From: Lojkania enalia
Taxonomy: Eukaryota > Ascomycota > Dothideomycetes > Pleosporales
Reading direction: 5' to 3'
Assembly: GCA_010094045.1 (NCBI GenBank)
Contig: ML986592.1
Location: 325,921 to 389,920, forward strand
DNA: 64,000 nt
Positions 46,520-58,481 of this stretch are shown here, in pieces (within the stretch, counting starts at the first letter, position 1; the number at the start of each line of letters is the position of its first letter). The position numbers were made by a program, and so were the translations under genes. Under the pieces are notes generated by a model. The model saw only the letters and a list, made by a program, of their open reading frames with translations. It had not been told where the DNA came from and did not search any database.

Positions 46520-48085
46520 CTAAGACCTGAACTCATCCATGAAATCCTTATGAAACTTGACGATCCTTCCTATCCAGTCTGTGCCTGGCGCGAGGAAAGT
46601 TGTTCGGAAGTGAAGTGTCCCTTCCTTCTGGCCAAAGCCAGAACCGGCAACAACGCAGACACCTGTGGCATCAAGCATGCGGAAGCAGTACAACTCATCA
46701 GGAGTACGGCCTTCCTTCTTGGCTTGCTCAATTGCTTTTGGTCCCATCTTGATGGTAGGAAAAAGATACATAGAACCCTGAACATATTGTTAGGCTGCTT
46801 AAGTTGAAAGTTGGGCAAAACTCATACCTGCGGTTCCTGGCACTCGACGCCCTCCATCTGCTTGAAGGCCTCATAGAGAGCGTAAGCTCGCTTCTTCAAG
46901 CCACCAAAGATACCATCGTATTCCGTCTTGTAAAGCTCATAACTGGGTTCGCCCTCCTTGGGTGGATTGACCATAAGTTCAACAATGCACTGACCGATAA
47001 CTGGAGGGCAGAGCTGGATACTGATAAACTTGTAAATTTCCTGTGCAACATCCGGGTCAAAGCCAACGAGCTCAAAATATCCACCACGGTGGCCGCACTC
47101 GCCAACCATGCCTTTGGAAACACTGTGGAGAGATGCCAATTCGACGTGGTCGTATTTCCCTGGGGCCTCCTTCTGGAGATCACGGAGGGCCTTTTTGAAA
47201 GAGATGAACTCGCCAATGAATACGTTCGTTTGGTACACCTCATCGGCGATCACCACAACGTGCTTCTCCGCGGCAAATTCTAGCACAGCCTTGATATCTG
47301 CTGCTGACAAGCTCGCGCCAGTCGGGTTACCGGGATTGATAACTGCAATCGCCTTGACATCAGTGCCTTCTGCGGTAGCCTTATCATATGCGTCCCGAAT
47401 CTGCTTGAGGTCGGTTCCCCATGCTGAGCTCTCTTCAAGATAGTATGGGACGGCACGGGCATCGAGCACTGAAAGGGTTGCAGTGTAGAGGGGATATTGG
47501 GGAATGGGAATTAAGATGCCAGTCTCAGGCTTCGAACAGATGACGTGGAGGAGGGTGTTCACGCCGGAAGAGGCTCCGTTGCTGAGGTAGATATCCTTGA
47601 TGCTAGCGGGGTAGCCGTCTCGTTCTGCTTCTAGTTAGTATGTGCATGGTGGACACAAACTCAGAGATCGTACTTTCAATGAAGGCTGCGACGCTCTGGC
47701 GGATGCCTGGTGCACCCTGGCTCTGACTGTACGCTCCCACGCTCTTGACGTCCTTGAGCAGTTTCCTCGCGCGCTCGATGACGTCTGACTTGTACCCAAG
47801 GCTGTTGATAAGGACACCCTCATGCTCGAGTAGCTGGGGGTTCTCCAGAAGACTGGCCACCTGTCTAAAGAAGGTGATGGGCTTCTGGTCGAGTTGCTGT
47901 GGGTTGCCGATGTTCGCTGAGATGACAGCGTCGAAGGGAAGGTCCTTGCCCTCGCCGCTGGCCAGCTTTGCCCGGTATTCCTCCGAGCGGACAGCTAGTT
48001 CGCCACGGACGGCATATTTGGCAGCCTTGACATGAGGGTTGATGTTGCTGAAATTGAGTGCACGGTGGGGTTCTGAGGTCGACAT
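46520..48085 (-). CDS. ALT1: Alanine aminotransferase
   Basis: Three exons: 48085-47674, 47624-46828, 46777-46520; 488 aa. It is a PLP enzyme converting alanine + 2-oxoglutarate to pyruvate + glutamate. The class I/II aminotransferase core is complete: NPGNPTGASLS, VVIADEVYQTNVF, and the PLP lysine in SLHSVSKGMVGECGHRGGYF (Lys308), ending with the conserved GTLHFRTTFL. The N-terminus (NFSNINPHVKAAKYAVRGEL) is the usual start of the fungal enzyme. The frame stays open upstream to an ATG at 48265, through a basic/hydrophobic stretch (VPSRLLLLQRT), so a longer, possibly mitochondrial, form is conceivable. The exon 2 acceptor could be 3 nt earlier (AAGCAG). Confidence 0.93.
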
Positions 48086-48899
48086 GGTGCGCTGCAGCAG
48101 CAACAATCTACTGGGGACCGAGAGGGGAGGGCGTGCGGGTAGCGAGGGACCGATATCTGGAGCACAAAAGCACGGATTTAGTATATCTCCACCATAACAA
48201 TGCTTTTTGCGGTGGACGTCGATGATGCGGTATATAATGTTTTTTTTGCTGGACGCGTGCCCCACTCCGGTGCAGCATCGGAAGGACGACGCTTGGCCAG
48301 AACAAACGTGTCGCAGATAGGCGGTGGGAGCAAAATACCTCTGGCGCCCACGCGGGCTCGCAGCCCCCGCTGGAGGGATTGTGTCGACGCATTGGCGTTG
48401 ATAATTCGCCTGGCGAGAGGATGGTACGACTGGTGCCGGCGCGACATCACCCTGAGGCTTATCGTCGGCTCTGGCCTGCCCACTCGCCCGCTAGCGCCCG
48501 TGCGACGAGGTAACCAGACAGGATCGCGTATGGGGCGATCCGAGATGGAGGTGCGTGGAGATGGTCTGAGGGACGTCCCGTGAAATTAGAATAATCGGCA
48601 CAGTAACTTATAATACTTTTACCGTCCTGGCCCGGGTCCCCAGTTGGATTTCACTCGCGGGGTTGGTGCGTAGCCGGAGCTTTGGCCATCATGATTAGCC
48701 GCCGCTGGAGAGAAAACGTGACACCGCATCCAGGTGAATTGGAATACCGCGTGGGCAAGGCTGATTGCTGATGGCTAATACTGGGCTGGCACTTCTGTCC
48801 CAGCATGTCCAAACGGACTATCCGCTGGGACCGATTCCACGTCTATCTACGGAGTTGTCTACAGAACCGGGCCGCACCTCTCACAAACATCCATCGCGC
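48086..48899. other. Intergenic region, about 0.8 kb
   Basis: Promoter of alanine aminotransferase and 3' flank of RPN7 (both -). No gene recognised apart from the possible N-terminal extension of ALT1 at 48086-48265. Confidence 0.5.
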
Positions 48900-50455
48900 T
48901 CAACCGCGCTCACTTCCCCGCAACCTAACTGCCTGTCCATACTTCTGCAGCTTCGTAATAAGCGAGTCGCCCTGCTTCACCACGTCTGCGTACTGCTTAT
49001 TCTTGTCGTCCGGCCGGTTTGTCTCAATAATGCCCTTGACACGGTCGATGGTGCAGGGTATTCGATCGGCGGCAATAAATTTGGAAAGGTCCCTTCGCCT
49101 TGTTAGAGATGATACGTACATGTTCCGTCTTATAAACTTACTTATCGAGGAAGTCGACCGTGACCCCGAAGTCATTGGCCATGCTCTGCAGACCGACTAC
49201 TCGGTACGACTGAAGCAGCTGCTGGTATCCCCGCAGGCGCATCTCTCGAACATACCAGCCCCTGTGTTCGAACAAGTAGCGATCTTGACTAAGGAAATTC
49301 ACCTCGACCTCACCAAGGGCCCCGAAGAAATTCTTGTAATTGCCCTCATAGAGGTTCTTTACCAATCTCGCAAGTGGCGAGAAGTCAACTGACACTTCTG
49401 CGTCCTGCTGTCCGCCTAAGGTTGTGAGATTGACCGCGGTGGGCACGGGAGTTGCTGTCGATGCAGAAGCATCTGCCATCTCCTCATCGCCAGCGGCTGG
49501 CCCCGCTGAGGTGTGCCCTGTGATAGCTGATAGTTTGTCCTCCGCATCGCCGACAATGGCCTTGATTTCGGGTGCATCGACGACTTTTGACTTGAAGTCT
49601 ACTCGTTTTAACGAGACAGAGCCTGCTAGAATTGCATACACAACCAGATTCGAGTAGCTACAGAGCTCGTAACTAGTAAATGTAGACAGACTATCGAGAA
49701 GGAGAGGAGCGGCTTGGGCGTACGAACGAACTGTCAAGAGATGCAGTCCGTGATAAGCCTTCAGGCGGTTACGGCGATCCCAGTCACCGCCACTCTCAAC
49801 CAAGGCACTTGCCCTCTCGACCGTTTTCTTAACCAGTACTCTATCGCCAAAGAATAAGCCGATCCGTATTATTGCGAGGACAGTGTCGATCTTGGTGCCT
49901 AGGAAGCCGGTCTTTTCAAAGACGGCCTCGTAGCAAGCGATAGCTTTCTCCTGCACGTCTAAATCAGCCGAAGCACTCAAAAATGTCCCCTAAGTATCAT
50001 ACTTTGTCTCCTGTGCGAGTGTAGTACTCTGCCCTCTTTCCCCGTGCGGCCTGTACCTCTGTTTCTCCTGCCTTCTCGGCGGCCTCGTCCTCCTCTTTCT
50101 GGATTGCTTCCAATTCCTTCTCATTCTCAGCCTTTAAGCTCTCGTAGCGTTTCTCATCCCACGGAAGGCTGACTTCTAGGATTGGATTGCGGGTGGCTAG
50201 AAGTGTAGCTGCGCTGGACGAAGGTCTCCGGTGGCTTGTGGGCTGTGCGGTTCCCTCGCCCGGAGCGTTCAGAACGCCTTCTACCGGATGAGCAAGATGC
50301 CGGTAGAGTGGTGCCATTTTGTTGTCATTAATGGCATCTTGTATGGATTTTAGAGAAGCTTGTTTGGCGGCTTTGGATGAAGCGGGATTCGTCAGTTGGA
50401 AGATGTGCTGCGAAAGCTGGAGATCCGGGTATTTTGCGAACTGCGGATCGCCCAT
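48900..50455 (-). CDS. RPN7: 26S proteasome regulatory subunit Rpn7 (PSMD6)
   Basis: Exons 50455-50003, 49950-49142, 49092-48900; 484 aa. A structural subunit of the proteasome lid. Landmarks: the N-terminal YPDLQLSQHIFQL, the helical-repeat region (EKAIACYEAVFEKTGFLGTKIDTVL), SLSTFTSYELCSYSNLVVY, and a C-terminal PCI domain (YVREMRLRGYQQLLQSYRVV, DFGVTVDFLDKDLSKFI, IDRVKGIIETNRPD). A Ser/Ala/Thr-rich insert (about 330-360) between helices and PCI lengthens it relative to yeast (429 aa). It shares a 383-bp divergent promoter with ABD1. Confidence 0.94.
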
Positions 50456-50838
50456 CTTAAGAGATTTTCGGCGGTGTTGGGTGAAAGAAGGGTGGAGTGA
50501 AGGCGGCTGTTTGGGAGGGTGAGTTGGAGATGATGTCGCTGAGGCTCTGCAGCTTCTAGTATGGAAGCTGCTACGGGCGCGGCCGGCAAAACATCGGCAC
50601 GGGCTTGCTCCGAAGTCGATTTACGCTAGAAGTTCCGTTTCTTTAAACCTATACCTGACCAACCTACATACACACACTGCCTTCACTCTAAATCAACGGA
50701 TTCCACGAAACATTCCACTCGGAATTAATCAAAGGCTATATCCCCTACTCAACGGACCGTACGCCCATTCTTGACGCCAGATTCCACCTTACTCACCTGG
50801 CCTGACCGAGCATTCGAAATTCGAGCAGTTGAGCCTCA
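50456..50838. promoter_or_regulatory. Divergent RPN7/ABD1 promoter
   Basis: Only 383 bp separate the two start codons on opposite strands, so both promoters must lie here. I see no motif I can name with confidence. Confidence 0.7.
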
Positions 50839-52257
50839 ATGGCTAGTCCCGGCGGCCCTGAGAAGGGCACAAAGCGTGCTCGCTCTCCATCCAGGTCCCC
50901 TTCACGGTCCCGATCGCGATCACCCCCTCGCCAACGAAAGCGTCCAGGCGCTGGCTCGCGCATAACAGCTGCACAGCGGGAAGCCTTTCGGCAGCGCCAG
51001 ATAGAGCGGGAGAGGGAAGAGGAACAGCAAGCAGCCAAAGAGGCAGCTTCCCGCGGCGTCCATGATGTCGTCAAGCAGCATTACAACTTGGTCCCTGAGA
51101 GAGGCCGTGAGTGGCGTGTCACGGACAGTAAGATTAAAGGGTTGCGGAGCTTCAACAACTGGGTTAAATCCTCCACGATTCAAAAATTCATCGGAAACGA
51201 ACGCCACATCAAGGTCTTGGATATTGGTTGCGGTAAGGGTGGTGACCTCCAGAAGTGGCAGTCTTCACGCAAACTTGAATTGTACATCGGAGCAGACCCT
51301 GCCGACGTTTCTATCAAGCAGGCTAGGGAACGTTATGAACAGATGCGGAGGAAAGCACACCGACACCAGAGAATCTTTCACGCCGAGTTCTATGCCAAGG
51401 ACTGCTTTGGAGAGTGGCTGGGCGAGATACCCATCATCAAGGAGGTTGGCATTGATCCTGGCGTTGGGCCGAACAATGCAGTCAGTCAGAGATGGGGAGG
51501 CGGAGGCTTTGACATGGTCTCAATGATGTTTTGTATGCATTATGCTTTTGAGAGCGAAGAGAAGGCGCGAGGCATGTTGCGCAATGTTGCCGGTGCATTG
51601 AAGAAAGGCGGCCGATTTATTGGTTGCATACCGAATTCGGATGTGCTCTCGGCGAAGGTCATAGAACACCATAAATCCCAGGGAACAGTCAGCGACACTA
51701 ATGCAGTTGTGGACGAAGAGGATGATCGGCCGACTTTCGCTAGTGATGACGAGGAAGAGTGGGACCCTGAAAAGAGCTTGGATGACCCTAAGCCCGAGGA
51801 TGGTGGGGCAAAAGATGAGGAGATGCAGAAAGGTAAGGGGAAAAGCGAAGACAAGGATGATAAAACCAAAGAAGATGGAGAAGTCGACGAAGGTGGTTTT
51901 GAGTGGGGGAACAGCATATATAGGGTCAAGTTCCCTGGGAAAACACCAGCGGACGGTACTTTCCGACCACCGTTTGGCTGGAAATACTTCTACTTTCTAG
52001 AAGAGGCGGTCGAAGAAGTCCCGGAGTATGTTGTACCCTGGGAAGCTTTCCGTGCATTGGCCGAAGACTACAACCTAGAGCTACAGTATCGGAAGCCCTT
52101 CCGAGAGGTCTGGGGTGAGCAAAAGGACGATCCAATACTTGGACCGCTTAGCGAGAGGATGGGTGTTCGGGATAGATATACAGGCAAACTGCTTGTGTCT
52201 GAAGAGGAGCTAGATGCGGCGGATTTCTATCATACTTTCTGCTTCTACAAGGTGTAG
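50839..52257 (+). CDS. ABD1: mRNA cap guanine-N7 methyltransferase
   Basis: Intronless, 472 aa. It methylates N7 of the guanosine cap in the nucleus using SAM. The N-terminus (1-75) is an Arg/Ser-rich, then Glu/Arg-rich region. The catalytic domain starts at HYNLVPERGREWR, with FNNWVKSSTI (the FNNWIK-type box), SAM motif VLDIGCGKGGDL (127-137), ADPADVSIKQARERY, and the D/E-x-V-S-x-x-F-x-x-HYAFE box (FDMVSMMFCMHYAFE). An acidic low-complexity insert (about 285-345, DEEDDRPTF...KDDKTKEDGEVDEGG) interrupts the domain before YRVKFPGK. The C-terminal AADFYHTFCFYKV is typical of the family. Confidence 0.95.
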   Translation: MASPGGPEKGTKRARSPSRSPSRSRSRSPPRQRKRPGAGSRITAAQREAFRQRQIEREREEEQQAAKEAASRGVHDVVKQHYNLVPERGREWRVTDSKIKGLRSFNNWVKSSTIQKFIGNERHIKVLDIGCGKGGDLQKWQSSRKLELYIGADPADVSIKQARERYEQMRRKAHRHQRIFHAEFYAKDCFGEWLGEIPIIKEVGIDPGVGPNNAVSQRWGGGGFDMVSMMFCMHYAFESEEKARGMLRNVAGALKKGGRFIGCIPNSDVLSAKVIEHHKSQGTVSDTNAVVDEEDDRPTFASDDEEEWDPEKSLDDPKPEDGGAKDEEMQKGKGKSEDKDDKTKEDGEVDEGGFEWGNSIYRVKFPGKTPADGTFRPPFGWKYFYFLEEAVEEVPEYVVPWEAFRALAEDYNLELQYRKPFREVWGEQKDDPILGPLSERMGVRDRYTGKLLVSEEELDAADFYHTFCFYKV

Positions 52258-52693
52258 TCGGGGGGTTCATAGCATTTTACACACAAAATGTGGGGCCTCT
52301 GTAGATGGGGCCTTCAGAAGTGTGTTCAACTTGACAATCCTAGCATACGGGATGTATTTCCACTAGATCTACAATCTTAATGGCATTTATGGGCCCGGAT
52401 TCATAACTTATACGCTAGAGGTATTATTCAAGCTGCGATCCCGTGACGTGGACCCTGAGACTGAACGTTTTGCCGAGGTCTTCGAGTCGGCTTTGACGCT
52501 CTGCAATCACAAGCTTCCCGGACTCGGAACCGCACCGCCGCGGATTAACAACACCTCCCTCCTTTGTCCATTATTCTCTACAACCAGCCATACATTAATC
52601 CCACTGCGCCTTGACGGCGCACAATTGAAGCTGGATCAATCCCCCTCGCGATATATACTCAGTCTCGTGGTTGGTGACAAAGAAGCCGACAAG
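52258..52693. other. Intergenic region
   Basis: 3' UTR of ABD1 and PEX11 promoter. The PEX11 frame is open upstream to an ATG at 52448, but the conserved PEX11 start is the later Met. Confidence 0.5.
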
Positions 52694-53621
52694 ATGGTTG
52701 CGGACGCCCTAATCTACCACCCAACGGTGTCGCATTACTTGAAATTTATCGCAACGACAGGTATGACCTATCCTCTGCCTCTACGCTGGATACTATCTCC
52801 TTCCTAAGTGTCAACTTGCCCCCTACCTTCACTACGCTACCCACCACCTCGCCAGCACAGCTACAGCCACTGACCCCTTCCAGTCGGCCGCGACAAGGTC
52901 CTCCGAGTGCTCCAGTACTTCTCGCGCTTCCTAGCATGGTACCTTTACCGGACCAACCACCCCCAATCCACCATTGCGCCCTTCGAGACAACGAAGAAGC
53001 AGTTTGGTCTCACGCGCAAGCTACTACGCGTCGGCAAGTTTGTCGAGCACTTCAAGGCAGCGGCTCTGGCGAGCGATGCGAAGAGCATGGATCCTGTGCT
53101 GCGATATACAGCGATTGGGAGACAGTTGGGATATGCGGGATACATGATTTTTGACAATGCGACGGTGGTGAGTATTCACTTGGGTCTAGTCCTAGATGTC
53201 CACTATATAAAATGAATGGAAGAGAGGCTGGATTATTAAGTATATGGGAGATGCTGATGGATGGTAGTTGGATGCTACTTCGATTAAGAAGTTCAGCGCT
53301 TCGCAGCGTCTCCTCCGAGAAGCGTACCGTGCGTGGTTCGCCGGTATCTCATGCTCGATTATTTCGTCGATTTACAGCCTATACTGTCTACGCGAGCGCG
53401 CTGCGAAGATTAATGAGAAGGAGGGCGAGGGCGTTGTTGAGAAGAAGAAGGTTGATAAAGAGGCGAATGCTGTTAAGATCCAGCTTTTGAGTGACCTGTG
53501 TGATATCACAGTACCAAGTGCTGCGTTGGGATGGGTCGCGTTTGATGATGGGATTGTGGGGTTGGCAGGAACGGTGAGCTCGTTGCTCGGCGTGTATACG
53601 CAATGGAAGAAAACGGCTTAG
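52694..53621 (+). CDS. PEX11: Peroxisomal membrane protein Pex11 (peroxisome division)
   Basis: Exons 52694-52760, 52884-53167, 53268-53621; 234 aa, matching the usual Pex11 length. The start MVADALIYHPTVSHYLKFIATT is the conserved fungal N-terminus, and VGRDKVLRVLQYFSRFLAWY is the amphipathic, membrane-remodelling helix. It continues with the RKLLRVGKFVEHFKAA motif and a C-terminal hydrophobic segment (GWVAFDDGIVGLAGTVSSLLG). Pex11 elongates peroxisome membranes before fission. The two introns (123 and 100 nt) are long for this window. Confidence 0.93.
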
Positions 53622-54498
53622 ATTTGAAGGGGGGCGTACAGAGAAAGACTAGAGATATGAAGGGAGGAGATGGATCGACAAGCACAAAATGATTGATGTA
53701 TATTCCTAGAATTCCGGGGTTTGGTTGGGCAGATAGAGAGCTTGATATAGCTTCTTTGGCTGCAGACTGGACGACAGCGATTTTTTTTGCGTTATTTTTG
53801 CAGTATCAACTTTACCATTCCGTTTCTATTTCTTGTCTATATGAGTATATTAACTTTCATCTATCGAACTTCTCATCCTGCCATTTCTCACAGTTGATAT
53901 AAGGACCCATTCAGATTCTAAGCTCAATATAGCGCTCCGTCCCATCCTTCTGAACGCCTTACATATCTCAACAAAACCTAGGCGCTGCAATCCTGATTCC
54001 ATATTGTGCACACACCCGCTCGGCTCTCGCCAACCTTCTCTCACACCACCGACGTTTCTTCAACCATCGAATACCGGACAAGGAAGGTCCGCTGGCGGCG
54101 GAGATGAGGGCCGTGCGTGCATTTCATGCGTTCCTCGGGGTTGGGAGGGCTGATGTCAGACTTTGATGCAAGCCCAGCGATTCGAGTGAATGGTCATGTG
54201 AGAGGTGGATTGGGAATGCGGGGTGGTGGCAAGAACGTGTTGGGTGTGGAGAGTGTGGAGAACATGAGGTTTGATTTGTTCTGAAGGGACATCTGATTTA
54301 GGAGTCGAACAACGAACAAGCCGTCATCATATTCCTATCCAGAAGAATTATCCCGCACACGCCACAAACTCGTCCCAGAATAGAACGCTAATTATGAATT
54401 CCCTACTCCAATTCTATACAGCTTTTAGACATATAAACGCGTAAAAATCCTACATAACAGTCATACAATAGGGTATCATTAGACGAACACATCACATA
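53622..54498. other. Convergent intergenic region, about 0.9 kb
   Basis: Between PEX11 (+) and the 7-TM gene (-). Only short ORFs; no gene recognised. Confidence 0.5.
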
Positions 54499-56116
54499 TC
54501 ACCGCTCCAACGCCTTGATATAATCATACGGTAGCTCTGCTCTCTCAACTGTCGTCCTGTACATTCCTTGACCCCCCTCCCGCCCCTCGAAATCAGGTAC
54601 CACCCACTCACTCACAAACCGGTCATTGTAGTGCTCTATGCTCCCACTGCGCGCCGCATCCGGGCCCGGGACTTCGTATGAACTTAGGGCGGGCGAAGAT
54701 TGCATTGCGAGGCCACGTGACGAATCCTGCGAGGGCCGGCGGCCGAGCTCGATGGCTGGGTCGTTGCGCTTAGGGGAAGAAGTGGATTTTCGGGGGAGGT
54801 GGATGTGGTGGAGTCTCTTCTCCGATGAGCGGCGGCCGCGGGTGAATTCTTTTCCATGCACCGTAACGCTCATCCTACTAATCCGGCCACCGTTCTCGGC
54901 AATATCGACGAAGCCAGCTTCGGCGTCGCGGCTGGAGCGGCGGGAGGTGCGGATCTCGATCTCGTTGACGACGAGGATCTTGTTGGTGGCCAGGGAGCTG
55001 ACGAGGGGCCAGAAGATGGGGATCGAGGCGCAGAGGATAGCGATGTTGACCTCGAGGACGGAGAAGATGAAGATTGTGGGGGCGGCGAAAGTCGGGTCGA
55101 AGATGGGGACTGTGCCGGCGCGGTTGATGCATAGGACGACTAGCCGGCCGCACGATACTGCTACTACACTATTTCATTTATCAGTCAAGTTCCGTGTAGT
55201 TACGGTGTTTGCGCAGACTTACATCCCGCCCATAATAAAGAGCCCCACAAGTCCTATTCTCGTCTTCCCCTTGACTCTTAATGTTCGTAGGAATGGGATT
55301 GGAAGGATTAGAACGATGATGTCAAGTAACATATTGCTAGAGCTATGTGCCGTGAATGTAGCAAACAGCTCCTCGCCAATCTTACTCCCCCACCCCACGC
55401 ATTTGCCTGGAACATCAAATTTCCAGTTCTTCTCAATGGGGTTACAGGAGAAAATAGCGAGAAAAAAGAAAGTGGTCCCCCATGTTGAGATGAAGATGAG
55501 CATGCCGATAGTGGTTCGTCTTGGTGTTGAACCTTGCATGTCGAAGAGTCGGAGATATTGGAATAAGATGGCTAGCTTGATGAAGGTTGTACTGGAAGTG
55601 TATGTCACATTGGTCTCCCAAATGTGCTGTAATCTTTGTTCAGAATTGCAATGTCGTAATTCACGATTCGATAAGACGTACTTTGAAATATTGCGTCTTC
55701 TGATCATCCGTCAAGGTCCAGAAATGTTTTCCCGAGCCTGCAGCGGGCACTGAGATAAGAATTAGTAAGTGGATTGTAGATAAAATAGGTCTAACATACT
55801 CATGCATGTAAAAGCGGATCCAATGGCGGTTGAGACCTATAGGACTTAGTAGACGATAAAGTTAAATCATAGGGACACGTACACCTGCTAGGAAGACAAA
55901 TAGATCGTCCCACCCCCATATTCGCTCTCTGTACCTCATATATAGTCGAAAGCCTATAGCGAGGAATGCTATTGTCTAGAAATCAAAAGAACGTCAGTCG
56001 TCTAGTCGTCATGTGTGATGAGCGATACCCACAATGAAAGAAATGGTAGTTCCCAAGATGGTCTCGGGGCGGTTGGAGAGAGGAAGATTGGCATTATCCG
56101 GATGCTCCCCCGCCAT
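54499..56116 (-). CDS. Seven-transmembrane PTH11/fungal rhodopsin-like integral membrane protein
   Basis: Six exons: 56116-56033, 55975-55883, 55836-55800, 55749-55682, 55626-55223, 55168-54499; 451 aa. It has the layout of the fungal 'rhodopsin domain' (SAT/PTH11-like) family: TM1 (TTISFITIAFLAIGFRLYMRY), then WGWDDLFVFLAG, TM segments around TTFIKLAILFQYLRLF, IGMLIFISTWGTTFFFLAIFSCNPIEKNW, the conserved C-x-N-P region, NMLLDIIVLILPIPFLRTL, IGLVGLFIMGGIVV, and FIFSVLEVNIAILCASIP. The ~140-residue cytoplasmic tail is Ser/Arg-rich. Members such as Magnaporthe Pth11 act as surface-sensing GPCR-like receptors; most are uncharacterised. No CFEM domain precedes the membrane part. Confidence 0.88.
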
Positions 56117-58481
56117 TATTCGCTCTCAAAATCCTCCGCCGCCCGCAGTCGGATTCAAAAGTTGTGAAGATAATTAAGGGCGAGTTCATGAACAAGAAGT
56201 TGAGTTCCAATAAGTCAGGCCCCACATGTTCCTCTAGCGAGTGCAAGGTTGTCGACAGGATGTATAAGATCTGAACCCAGATCTGAGTCTGAGAACGAGG
56301 CAATAGGATTTTAAGTGAAGGGCACAAACGGAGAATTAAGAGAGGCCCGACGGCCTTGAATAAGAGCGTTACAGGTTGGAAGGGTCTGACCTGAACGGAT
56401 GCTGGTCACACCTACTGCAGCTACTGTAACCGGGGCCCGCCAGTTTGGTACGCCGCTTGGAGGATCGTACACAACCTTGTATGGAGACTGGGGACGTGGC
56501 TGCTGAGTACGGTGCTAGGTTCGTAGATGGGCTGAAGCTCGCAGCTACCGGGGTCCGAAAACGCATCCTGCTCGTACACTGGCTCGGAGAAGTAGGTGCT
56601 AAGAGGTCCCGAACTTCGTCCATGTTGGATCACTCCCTTTTCTCGTCATTCTTCATTTCTCATGAATAAGAAAGGCCAGATCGTTCATGCAAAAGTTACA
56701 AGTGTATGCCATCATAACCTTGCCAGAGGATGAGACACGCTGATCCTATTCCCCGCGCCTCTCTCGGCTAGTGTTTGAGTGAAACGGGAACCGGTGCACA
56801 AAGATAGCCATCTCTGCCAACCACGACTCAGAGAGCATCTTCTGCATACTAAGAAATAATAGTGACAGGGACGATCGTTGTGTCACCCGGATCCCTACCC
56901 AAAATAACCCTGAATAGTGTGGGGCTAACGGCTTCGGGTAGGGCGGGTTGGTGGCGTTGCATGTTCCTGGTCCACTCCGCCACTTTGATTCACCTTACGA
57001 ACTGACGTGTGAAGTTTCCCACAACCTTGATTCGTGAAAGGCAATCAATACACGTTGTGCCACTTAAATTAAGGTCCGGTATCCTTACTAGTTTATCTGC
57101 AACTGTCTGCAAATGTTTAGTGGCGATGTGATTACCTACTCTAGAGGAATAACGTTGCTGGGGAACTTTGACCACCCTGACCTTATAACGAGAGAAATAA
57201 GAACGATAGACAGTGTTCGGCTTTGAGTCAGTCATTAGATACTCTATTATCGCCCAAGAAATGAAGCACAGAGTTCCGTCGAAGGAAGTAATTTCGGCGT
57301 TCTTGTCTTCCACTAAAAGCGGACATTGATCGCCTGCTACCGTTTCGTACGTCTACTCTAAAAAGCGGTAAAAACTACTTCACTCGCCGCCCGGCGACAT
57401 CTCCACGACATACTGCAGTGGAATCCGACCTCCGGTCACAGACGACCCAGTCAAACATCATAGCGCGCACATCACTGGTATTGGCGATGCGTGTCGGGGA
57501 ACGCGCTGCAATCATCAGGAAGCGAAGTCCGTAGCTCCACCCCGATGGAAACTAACAAGGTTTATCTGCCACGAGGCATAAATGAAAAATTGTGGAATCG
57601 AGACGTCGGCTGCATAGTGTATCATTTTGCACTTTAATCGAATAGGGGATTATGGTCGGGTATACCGGTTCTATTAACAGTGATTGCACGCCTTTCATCT
57701 TTCGATAGGTCCCAGCTTTAGGGTACCTGCCAGGTCATGATGACACATTGCGGCTGGATTGCAGAAACGGTAGATTGTTGTGTGTGGGGGAGAAGGATGA
57801 GTTAGGATGAGGTAAGACGCGAGGCGCAGAAAGGAGGCCTCGTCTTGAGCCATCCCGGAACTGTGATTGGCTCTCGAGACGGCGCGTGGTGGTGTGGTGA
57901 ATGGTGGCGGTGCACTATCCACTGCAACGTCAAACTCGCGCACCCTGGACTTTGGTCGAGTTTTTAGGTTTTCTCAAGATATGAGATATGATTTGCTGGC
58001 CCTACACCATTTCAACAGTTTCATATGCATTTTGTCCCTGTGGCGTTATCATCAGCCTCTACGCGTTGTTGCGCTGCAGTACAACACAGAGCCTATTGCT
58101 GAAGCTGATAGCTTTCGTATCACGGCGCCGTCGGTCAGCAAGCATTCCCCAGATTGCGACTGCTCCCATAGGATGATGCTTAATGCATCTGTTGCCATAT
58201 CGACACCAATAAGAATGCAATAGGACGCCCCAAACAACCTCGTCAGGATTTCTTTCCATCTCGAACGCCTTATAACAGCCTCTTCGTACTAGCTTTGAGG
58301 GAGCAATGTTTCTCAAACAACATCAACATTATCAATCACCTATGGCCTATTTGGGACATGCGAAGATTTGATGGGGTATTATCGATTTTTGTAGCTATTT
58401 GAGATACCCGTACTAATCTTTGGACAAAGCTTTTTGGTCCCACACTCCGAGCGAACCGCCAATCTCCCCAAGCTGTGCATC
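56117..58481. other. Intergenic region, about 2.4 kb
   Basis: Between the 7-TM gene's promoter and the 3' end of the transporter. I searched both strands for a splice chain or domain and found none; the short ORFs present do not look like proteins. Confidence 0.5.

Noticed and set aside
52448..52693. 82-codon N-terminal extension of PEX11 from an upstream in-frame ATG
   Set aside because: The conserved family N-terminus begins at MVADALIYHPTV (52694); the upstream residues do not resemble Pex11.
56117..58481. Possible gene in the 2.4-kb gap
   Set aside because: Only short ORFs in all frames; none could be joined by plausible introns into a recognisable protein.
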